From Sutterella sp. (lineage in GTDB: Bacteria; Pseudomonadota; Gammaproteobacteria; Burkholderiales; Burkholderiaceae_F): a stretch of 9,738 nt of DNA. Numbering within the stretch: position 1 is the first letter of the stretch; each line of letters opens with the position of its first letter. Both the position numbers and the translations under genes were made by a program. The stretch is taken from NCBI GenBank assembly GCA_020025965.1, contig JAHHRG010000065.1, positions 1 to 9,738 of the forward strand, read 5' to 3'. Positions 1 to 4,837 of this stretch are shown here, piece by piece. Below the pieces are notes generated by a model. That model saw only the letters and a program-made list of their open reading frames with translations, was not told the origin of the DNA and made no database searches.

Positions 1-1245
1 GCGCTCGATGGCGTCGGAAGCCCCCTTACGAATCTGGAGGTTGCCGAGATTTACACCCGACATGCGGCTCTGGGCCGTAAACGGCACAAAGGAAGCGTCG
101 GCCGGCAACGCCTTTTCAGCCTTTTCGCCCAAGCGCTTCGTCGCGAGTGCGACGATCGACTTACCTTCCGGAGTTTCGTCCGGCAAAGAAGAAAGGAGCG
201 CTGCGTGGGAGAGTTCGCGATCGGAAATACCGGAGGCCGGGAAAAAGTCCGAAGCACAACGGTTACCGAAGGTGATCGTACCGGTCTTGTCGAGAAGCAG
301 AACGTCCACGTCGCCCGCCGCTTCAACGGCTCGGCCCGAACGGGCAAACACGTTAGCCCCCAACAGTCGGCTCATACCGGCCACACCGATAGCGGACAAG
401 AGACCGCCGATCGTCGTCGGAATCAAGCAAACGAGCAAGGCGATGAGAATGGCGGGCGAAACCGAGGTCCCGGCTTCGTTCGCATTGACGCTATAGACCG
501 ACATCGGGAGCATCGTCGCCGTCACGAGCAAGAAAATGATCGTGAGGGCAAGAAGAAGCACCGTCAACGCACGTTCGTTCGGCGTCTTTTTACGTTCTGC
601 ACCTTCGACCATCGCAATCATGCGGTCAATAAAGGAATCGCCCGCTTCGCTCTCGGCACGAACGACGAGCCAGTCGGAAAGTACCGTGGTCCCGCCCGTG
701 ACGCTCGAGAAGTCACCGCCCGATTCGCGGATCACGGGAGCGGATTCCCCCGTAATGGCCGATTCGTTGACGCTTGCAATCCCTTTTAAGACTTCCCCGT
801 CGCAAGGGATGATTTCGCCGGCCTTCACCAACACCACGTCACCCTTCTTCAAGGTGGTGGAGTCAACCGTACGAACCGCAGCGTCGGGACCGAACTTGGC
901 CGAGTCGCTTTCCGTAATGAGATTGGCCGTCGTCTGGGTTTTGAGGCTCTTCAACGCGTTGGCCTGAGCCTTGGCTCGGCCTTCGGCCAGCGCTTCGGCA
1001 AAGTTCGCGAAGAGCACCGTGAACCACAACCAGATCGAAATGGCAGCGAGGAACCAAGGCGACTCGTCGCGGTACCCCAGAAGGGAGGCGATCCAAAGCC
1101 CCGTTGTCACGATGGAACCCACGTAGACGATGAACATCACCGGGCTCTTCACCTGTGTGACAGGCGAGAGTTTCTTAAAGCTCGCAATGACGGCTTCTCG
1201 GGCGAGCGCGCCGGTCAAAAACGGAATGGATTTCTTTTTAGACAT
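1..1245 (-). CDS. kdpB: KdpB, K+-transporting P-type ATPase catalytic subunit (3' end outside window)
   Basis: This is the energising subunit of the high-affinity KdpFABC potassium pump in the inner membrane. The first 415 codons are visible and the frame runs off the left edge; the E. coli protein is about 682 residues. The start is the ATG at 1243-1245, 15 bases after the kdpA stop, with only a weak GAAG ribosome-site match. Visible parts in order are: two N-terminal membrane spans (about residues 35-85); the actuator motif TGES at 165-168, whose serine corresponds to the inhibitory phosphoserine known in E. coli KdpB; the CLIPTTIGGLLSAIGVAGMS core helix; the phosphorylation motif DKTGTIT with aspartate 319; and the start of the nucleotide-binding domain, including FTAQSRMSG and IRKGASDAI. 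Identity is certain from these family-specific strings. No frameshift or missing catalytic residue is seen. kdpC is expected next, off-window. Confidence 0.98.
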   Translation of the reverse strand, partial: MSKKKSIPFLTGALAREAVIASFKKLSPVTQVKSPVMFIVYVGSIVTTGLWIASLLGYRDESPWFLAAISIWLWFTVLFANFAEALAEGRAKAQANALKSLKTQTTANLITESDSAKFGPDAAVRTVDSTTLKKGDVVLVKAGEIIPCDGEVLKGIASVNESAITGESAPVIRESGGDFSSVTGGTTVLSDWLVVRAESEAGDSFIDRMIAMVEGAERKKTPNERALTVLLLALTIIFLLVTATMLPMSVYSVNANEAGTSVSPAILIALLVCLIPTTIGGLLSAIGVAGMSRLLGANVFARSGRAVEAAGDVDVLLLDKTGTITFGNRCASDFFPASGISDRELSHAALLSSLPDETPEGKSIVALATKRLGEKAEKALPADASFVPFTAQSRMSGVNLGNLQIRKGASDAIER

Positions 1246-1260
1246 GATTTACTTCGCTTA

Positions 1261-2940
1261 TCAGTAGAGCATCACGTGTTCGGCAACAGGACCCAGAGCA
1301 AGCGCCGGGAGGAAGGTGAGAGCACCGATCAGGACGACAACGCCGATCAAGAGCACCACAAAGAGCACGCCGTCAGTCGGAAGCGTCCCGCTCGTCACCG
1401 GAACGTGCTTGGCACGGGCGAGCATGCCGCTTAGAGCCACGACAAGAACGATCACGAGGAAACGGCCGAGCCACATGGCAAAAGCGAGACCGATGTTGAA
1501 CCAGGCCGTATCGGCGTTCAAACCGCCGAAAGCGGAACCGTTGTTGTTGGCAGCGGACGACCAGGCATAGAGAATTTCAGACAAACCGTGAGCGCTACCG
1601 TTGTTGAGAGAGGCAAGTGCGTCCGGCAACACAAGCGACATTGCAGCCCCGGCCAAGGTGAGGATCGGCGTCACAAGAATGGCCATGGAAGCCACTTTCA
1701 TTTCGCGGGGAGCGATCTTCTTACCGAGGTATTCCGGCGTACGGCCCACCATCAAACCGGCAATAAAAACACCCAAAACAGCCATGATCAACATGCCGTA
1801 GAAACCGGAACCCACACCGCCGAAGACCACTTCGCCAATTTGCATGAGCCACATCGTGACCATGCCGGCGACAGGCATCAGCGTGTCGTGAAGATTGTTG
1901 ACCGCACCGCAGGAGGCCGAAGTGGTCACCACGGAGAAGAGCGTCGTAGCACCCAAGTCAAAGCGCACCTCCTTCCCTTCCATCGACATCCCTTCCTGCG
2001 CACCGATGGCGGTCAGGATGGGGTTGCCGGCCGATTCGGCCCAAGCAAAGAGCAGGAAAGCTCCCGCAAAGATCGTGCCCATGGCGGCCCAAAAGACCCA
2101 GCCCTGACGGGTATTGCCGACGACTCGGCCGAATGCATAGGTCAGCGCAGCCGGAATGGCAAAAATGGCCAAAGCTTCGAAGAAATTCGACAAAGGCGTC
2201 GGGTTTTCAAAGGGATGAGCGGAATTCACGTTAAAGAAACCGCCGCCGTTGGTACCGAGCAACTTAATGGCTTCCTGAGAAGCAACGGGGCCCAGAGCGA
2301 CCGATTGCGAATCGCCCGCCAAGGTCGTGACGGTCGTCGAACCGGCCCAGGTCTGAACAACGCCTTCTCCGATCAAAAAGAGCGCAAAGGCAAAGGAAAG
2401 CGGAATCAAAAGCCACAAGGTGACGCGCGTCACGTCGACCCAGAAGTTACCCACGGTTTCCGTTTTCGCACGGGCAAAGCCGCGCATCAAAACGAAAGCA
2501 ACGGCAATACCGGTTGCAGCCGAAAGGATGTTCTGAACGGCGAGCCCCATCATCTGAGTCAGGTGGCTTACGCCCGTTTCACCGGCGTAGCTCTGCCAGT
2601 TGGTATTCGTCACAAAGCTCACAGCCGTGTTCAACGCCTGGAAGGCAGGCATAGCACCCGCCTCAGTCGGATTCAGGGGCAAAAAGCCCTGAAGACGAAG
2701 AAGCAGATAGAGGAATACGAAGCCCGCCGCATTGAAGAGCAGAAGCGACGTGACATAACGTTGCCACGTCTGCTCCTGACCACGGATCCCCAGGAGCTTC
2801 ATGACTCCCCTGTCCAGACCGCGAATCAGCGAGGGTGCTTCGCCACGAGCAAGCGGCTCGATCCAAAGCCCGAGCGGCTTTGTGACGGCGAGCAAGACAA
2901 GCAGGAATGCGATGAGCGCATAGATTGTGTTTTCCATCAT
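1261..2940 (-). CDS. kdpA: KdpA, K+-channel-like subunit of the Kdp potassium pump
   Basis: A 559-residue polytopic inner-membrane protein that binds and conducts K+ for the KdpFABC pump; the E. coli protein is 557 residues. All four selectivity-filter segments are present: SFVTNTNWQSYAGE (Q116), LGTNGGGFFN (G232), SASCGAVNN (G345) and SSAANNNGSAFGG (G468). As I recall them, these numbers match the E. coli filter residues exactly, which supports starting at the first of the two adjacent ATGs (2938-2940). GEVVFGGVGSG and GRTPEYLGKKI, including R400, are also conserved. There is no convincing Shine-Dalgarno sequence before the start. Instead a small hairpin (2950-2965) sits 9 bases upstream. 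It follows the kdpF-like gene by 53 bases and precedes kdpB by 15 bases, so all are one operon. A long open frame on the opposite strand across this gene is a codon-usage shadow. Confidence 0.98.
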   Translation of the reverse strand: MMENTIYALIAFLLVLLAVTKPLGLWIEPLARGEAPSLIRGLDRGVMKLLGIRGQEQTWQRYVTSLLLFNAAGFVFLYLLLRLQGFLPLNPTEAGAMPAFQALNTAVSFVTNTNWQSYAGETGVSHLTQMMGLAVQNILSAATGIAVAFVLMRGFARAKTETVGNFWVDVTRVTLWLLIPLSFAFALFLIGEGVVQTWAGSTTVTTLAGDSQSVALGPVASQEAIKLLGTNGGGFFNVNSAHPFENPTPLSNFFEALAIFAIPAALTYAFGRVVGNTRQGWVFWAAMGTIFAGAFLLFAWAESAGNPILTAIGAQEGMSMEGKEVRFDLGATTLFSVVTTSASCGAVNNLHDTLMPVAGMVTMWLMQIGEVVFGGVGSGFYGMLIMAVLGVFIAGLMVGRTPEYLGKKIAPREMKVASMAILVTPILTLAGAAMSLVLPDALASLNNGSAHGLSEILYAWSSAANNNGSAFGGLNADTAWFNIGLAFAMWLGRFLVIVLVVALSGMLARAKHVPVTSGTLPTDGVLFVVLLIGVVVLIGALTFLPALALGPVAEHVMLY

Positions 2941-2949
2941 TTTTCGGTG

Positions 2950-2965
2950 ACCCGGTCTACCGGGT
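2950..2965 (-). promoter_or_regulatory. Hairpin in the kdpF-kdpA intercistronic gap
   Basis: The sequence ACCCGG-TCTA-CCGGGT is a perfect 6-bp GC-rich stem with a 4-base loop. It ends 9 bases before the kdpA ATG, where a ribosome-binding site would normally lie, and no purine-rich Shine-Dalgarno is visible there. By inference it could adjust kdpA translation relative to the upstream microproteins or mark an mRNA processing point. It has no T-tract, so it is not a terminator. Confidence 0.45.
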
Positions 2966-2993
2966 TCTCAGTTTTTGAATGACTCCGAAGGCA

Positions 2994-3074
2994 TCAGGCT
3001 GCGTAGAGTTCGACAAACAGCCAAACCATCAGGATGAGCGCCAGAGCTATAAAGAAAAGTTCGAGAAAGGCCAT
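2994..3074 (-). CDS. kdpF: KdpF-like membrane microprotein, 26 codons
   Basis: An open frame starts at the ATG at 3072-3074 and ends in TGA at 2994-2996. It has an excellent ribosome site, GGAGG (3083-3087), 8 bases before the start. The peptide begins MAFLELFFIALALILMVWLF and ends in VELYAA, so it is essentially one hydrophobic helix with a few polar residues at the tail. KdpF in E. coli is a 29-residue single-span peptide encoded just before kdpA that stabilises the KdpABC complex in the membrane. Position, size and hydrophobicity fit that role. The sequence lacks the acidic-plus-phenylalanine ending of E. coli KdpF (AEAF), so homology is assigned mainly by context. At 81 bases it is below many gene-calling cutoffs and is easily missed. 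Confidence 0.75.
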   Translation of the reverse strand: MAFLELFFIALALILMVWLFVELYAA

Positions 3075-3092
3075 CGTCACTTCCTCCGCGTG

Positions 3093-3191
3093 TTAATGCA
3101 TGTCATCGGAAAAACCGACGAGCAAATGCACCAGACCGAAGGGGACAGCCACCAGAAAAGCGATGGCAAGCAGAACGATAAGATCGGACAT
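3093..3191 (-). CDS. Uncharacterised 32-residue membrane microprotein leading the kdp operon
   Basis: The frame starts at ATG 3189-3191 and stops with TAA at 3093-3095. A GGAG motif (3199-3202) lies 7 bases before the start, and the stop is 18 bases before the kdpF-like start, whose ribosome site fills that gap. The peptide begins MSDLIVLLAIAFLVAVPFGL and ends in LLVGFSDDMH, giving one predicted membrane helix (about residues 4-26) with an acidic N-terminus and a short polar tail. I do not recognise the family with certainty. It could be a second small subunit of the Kdp complex, a regulatory or leader peptide, or a diverged KdpF, in which case the next frame would be the extra one. Good ribosome site, tight spacing and hydrophobic bias argue that it is real. 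Confidence 0.7.
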   Translation of the reverse strand: MSDLIVLLAIAFLVAVPFGLVHLLVGFSDDMH

Positions 3192-3202
3192 TTTGTGTCT
3201 CC

Positions 3203-3215
3203 GTTTCGACGAAAC
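3203..3215 (-). repeat. Small inverted repeat in the kdp leader next to the first ribosome site
   Basis: GTTTCG-A-CGAAAC is a perfect 13-base inverted repeat. In the minus-strand transcript it can fold as a 5-bp stem with a 3-base loop immediately before the GGAG of the first microprotein gene. It may be a leader structure or a protein-binding site, and chance is also possible. Confidence 0.3.
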
Positions 3216-3254
3216 ACCTTTGTTTCATCGTTACCGACACTCTAAAAAAGACCG

Positions 3255-3300
3255 TCTATAGTTGGTGTAGAAAATGAATATACGCGTATATAAAAGTTGT
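3255..3300 (-). promoter_or_regulatory. Candidate kdp promoter with AT-rich palindrome
   Basis: Reading the minus strand towards the kdp genes, the best -10 candidate is TATAGA (3255-3260), about 65 bases before the first start codon. No good -35 hexamer lies 16-18 bases upstream. Instead there is an AT-rich segment containing the perfect 14-bp palindrome ATATACGCGTATAT (3278-3291), next to a TTTTATA string. Weak -35 elements with an activator site directly upstream are what is known for KdpE-activated kdp promoters, and the E. coli KdpE site is also T/A-rich. Assignment to KdpE or any other regulator is inference. Confidence 0.45.
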
Positions 3301-3344
3301 ATATATCCGCGAAAATCGCTCTGATAGTAGGGAATAAGAGAATT

Positions 3345-3364
3345 AGAAGGCCCGTATGGCTTCT
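3345..3364. repeat. Short imperfect hairpin in the kdp upstream region
   Basis: AGAAGGCC and GGCTTCT form a 7-bp stem with one bulged G and a 5-base loop. It lies between the kdp promoter candidate and the larger inverted repeat at 3370-3407. There is no clean T-tract on either side, so terminator function is doubtful. Confidence 0.3.
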
Positions 3365-3369
3365 CTTTC

Positions 3370-3407
3370 CGACAGACGTTTCTTATACGTTTTTACTTAG
3401 TCTGTCG
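3370..3407. repeat. Inverted repeat with 8-bp perfect arms, 22-base spacer
   Basis: CGACAGAC (3370-3377) and GTCTGTCG (3400-3407) are perfect reverse complements. Their centres are 30 bp apart, about three helical turns, so the arms face the same side of the DNA. This geometry suits a pair of regulator-binding half-sites or a looping operator. As RNA it would be a stem with a large AT-rich loop. It lies 110-150 bp upstream of the candidate kdp -10, so an upstream activator site is possible. Its function is inferred only. Confidence 0.45.
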
Positions 3408-3510
3408 AATGCTGTTGAGACCTAAATGAACTGACTTTTTTTCAACACTGCCGAATTTTCGTTGTGTTCGATACTTTTGTCGATTTTCCCCGGCCGGATG
3501 TCAGTCAAGC

Positions 3511-3561
3511 AAAAAAAATCTGCCGCGTTTATCTTCTTAAGAGAAGAAATACGGGCAGATT
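3511..3561 (-). terminator. Intrinsic terminator of the HNH gene (bidirectional-looking)
   Basis: On the minus strand, 28 bases past the HNH stop, an imperfect long hairpin is followed by eight Ts (complement of 3511-3518). The outer arm is AATCTGCC (3517-3524) against GGCAGATT (3554-3561). A CGT/ACG segment and a TCTTCT/AGAAGA inner arm follow, with a TAAG loop. On the plus strand it is followed by TATTTTGTTT, so it could also stop opposite-strand transcription. It shares sequence and shape with the hairpin at 4769-4820. Confidence 0.8.
3514..3529 (+). repeat. 16-base direct repeat, copy 1
   Basis: AAAAATCTGCCGCGTT occurs here and again at 4769-4784, exactly 1255 bases apart and in the same orientation, bracketing the HNH gene. 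Each copy forms the left arm of a terminator hairpin. Confidence 0.85.
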
Positions 3562-3588
3562 ATTTTGTTTCTCTGACTTCACAGAATC

Positions 3589-4692
3589 TCAAACCGAAAG
3601 ACTTTCCGGCATCTTCCAGTCGGCGAAGCCTAAAGACGAAGCCGCTTCGTGCAAAGCGGTCATTTTCTTCTCGTAAACGCCGATAAAACTGTCAACGGGC
3701 ATCGTTGCCAGCGTCTCGATGGGCTCACCGAGGTTCGCATACTCAAGAAGAATCTCATTTTCACGATTCTTCTCAAAGTGGTAGTGAAAAAGCCCGAAAT
3801 GATCTTTCGCCAATTCCTTAACCAAGGAAAGTGAAGGAAGCTTGTTCGACTTGGAAGAATTGAGGTCGTCTTCGATCGGCGTTAGGTTCCAGATCTGGTT
3901 GTGTGCAACGAAAGTCCACGGCATGAAATGGTCCAGGTCGTAACGATAGTCACTGTTGTGGTTCGTCGAAGAATAAAGCGAATGGACAAAACCTCGCATT
4001 TGCACGTACTCGTCCCAAAACCGATGCTGTCTAACCAAAGGCGGACGGCTTTCGAACTGCGAATAATCGATTTTGAAAAGAAGGCCCGAAGCTTCGGGAT
4101 TTCGATTTTGGATGTAGGTGGCGAGATTAAAGTAGGCGAAATCAAGAAGAATCCGATTGTTCCGCAGGAAATAATCCAACCACAATCGCCGGAATTTGAT
4201 GCCTTTGACACCGTTCTCCGTCACGAAGTAATACGGGGTATTGTTGGCCTCATTCTGTGCAGCCATCATGAAATCGCGATTGCAGGCATTTCTGCCGAAT
4301 GAACCGGTCCACGGCGACAAGAAGCGATAAGGAACCATTTCGCCAAGTTTCCCGATAGTTCGACGAATCTTTGCATCGGCTCGATTCAACTTATCGTCAA
4401 GCCTATCGCGCTTCAAAACGACTTCATAGCCGCAATCGTTGACAAGAGAATGAATGACCTGTCCTACCCTATCGCTGGCGCCAAGCTTCAGATGACAGAA
4501 ATTGACCGGATACCAGGCATTGACGACCATTCTCGACAAAATTGAATGGATGGAGAGGAAATCATCGTTTTTCTCCGTCATCAACTGCAAAATGGCGATG
4601 AACCAATAAAACTTGTATGAAGCTGAGGTTGAATTGAAGACCTGCGACAGTTTTGACACGTCAACATTCATACTCACGGGTAAATTGATCAT
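3589..4692 (-). CDS. HNH-family nuclease-like protein, solitary
   Basis: A 367-residue soluble protein with no signal peptide or membrane span. The C-terminal third carries a recognisable HNH (beta-beta-alpha metal) nuclease motif: YDLDHFMPW with D254-H255, then WNL with N269, then LNSSKSNKLP with N278 and K281-P286. This order matches the HNH_4/HNH_5-like type found in many phage, restriction and defence nucleases, and the expected metal-binding and general-base residues are present. The N-terminal two thirds, including SYKFYWFIAIL (25-35) and VPYRFLSPWTG (120-130), I cannot assign to a named domain. Two starts are possible: ATG at 4692, or ATG at 4671, which drops seven residues; neither has a good ribosome site. 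GC content in sampled lines is about 42-53%, below its neighbours. No methyltransferase, helicase or partner gene is adjacent. A defensive or mobile role is inference. Confidence 0.85.
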   Translation of the reverse strand: MINLPVSMNVDVSKLSQVFNSTSASYKFYWFIAILQLMTEKNDDFLSIHSILSRMVVNAWYPVNFCHLKLGASDRVGQVIHSLVNDCGYEVVLKRDRLDDKLNRADAKIRRTIGKLGEMVPYRFLSPWTGSFGRNACNRDFMMAAQNEANNTPYYFVTENGVKGIKFRRLWLDYFLRNNRILLDFAYFNLATYIQNRNPEASGLLFKIDYSQFESRPPLVRQHRFWDEYVQMRGFVHSLYSSTNHNSDYRYDLDHFMPWTFVAHNQIWNLTPIEDDLNSSKSNKLPSLSLVKELAKDHFGLFHYHFEKNRENEILLEYANLGEPIETLATMPVDSFIGVYEKKMTALHEAASSLGFADWKMPESLSV

Positions 4693-4703
4693 TTTTTTCG
4701 CCC

Positions 4704-4732
4704 AGAATTCTTCTGCCTTTTGTACTCGTCAA
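4704..4732 (-). promoter_or_regulatory. Candidate promoter of the HNH gene
   Basis: On the minus strand TTGACG (4727-4732) is a good -35, followed after 17 bases by AATTCT (4704-4709), a poor -10. Initiation would fall near 4697. That leaves almost no leader for the ATG at 4692 but about 26 bases for the ATG at 4671. A second -10-like TATGAT (4746-4751) has no convincing -35. Either would give the gene transcription independent of recBD. Confidence 0.35.
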
Positions 4733-4768
4733 GCACTTTTCTTCGATCATAACCGATCTCCGACAATT

Positions 4769-4784
4769 AAAAATCTGCCGCGTT
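4769..4784 (+). repeat. 16-base direct repeat, copy 2
   Basis: Identical to the copy at 3514-3529. Recombination between the two would remove the HNH gene together with one terminator and leave one terminator behind recBD. Confidence 0.85.
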
Positions 4785-4820
4785 CGCCTTCCGGGAGAAA
4801 GGCAAACGGACAGATTTTTT
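4769..4820 (-). terminator. Terminator hairpin downstream of recBD
   Basis: The hairpin begins 18 bases past the recD stop in the minus-strand transcript. Outer arms AAAAATCTG (4769-4777) and CAGATTTTT (4811-4819) pair perfectly. CGTT/AACG and GCCTT/AAGGC continue the stem around a bulge and a mismatch. On the minus strand it ends in a run of Ts, and it is equally T-tailed on the plus strand. It therefore separates recBD from the HNH gene. The first 16 bases of its left part are identical to the terminator at 3511-3561. Confidence 0.8.
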
Positions 4821-4837
4821 CTCTATCTATCGTCTAA

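Larger units (their letters stand above)
3192..3510. other. Gene-free region upstream of kdp
   Basis: No credible gene is seen on either strand between the first kdp microprotein and the terminator of the HNH gene. The segment is AT-rich compared with its surroundings and dense in short inverted repeats. Besides those listed separately, there is an 8-bp CCGGCCGG palindrome (3490-3497), a TGTTGA/TCAACA pair near 3413-3445 and an ACTGAC/GTCAGT pair spanning about 3430-3505. It most likely serves as the control region of the kdp operon. A small RNA cannot be excluded, but I see no defined promoter-terminator pair for one. Confidence 0.5.

Noticed and set aside
1588..2982. A 464-codon open frame on the plus strand opposite kdpA
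   Set aside because: It is fully antisense to a certain kdpA, its product is a basic, histidine/arginine-rich string with no recognisable domain, and it arises from kdpA codon usage avoiding TTA, CTA and TCA.
3192..3588. CRISPR array, tRNA or insertion-sequence remnant in the gene-free stretch
   Set aside because: There are no regularly spaced direct repeats, no cloverleaf-like pattern and no transposase fragment; the inverted repeats there are unrelated to one another.
3462..3834. Short plus-strand frames at the end of the HNH gene
   Set aside because: They overlap the terminator hairpin and the 3' end of the HNH gene on the other strand, and the products are low-complexity basic peptides.
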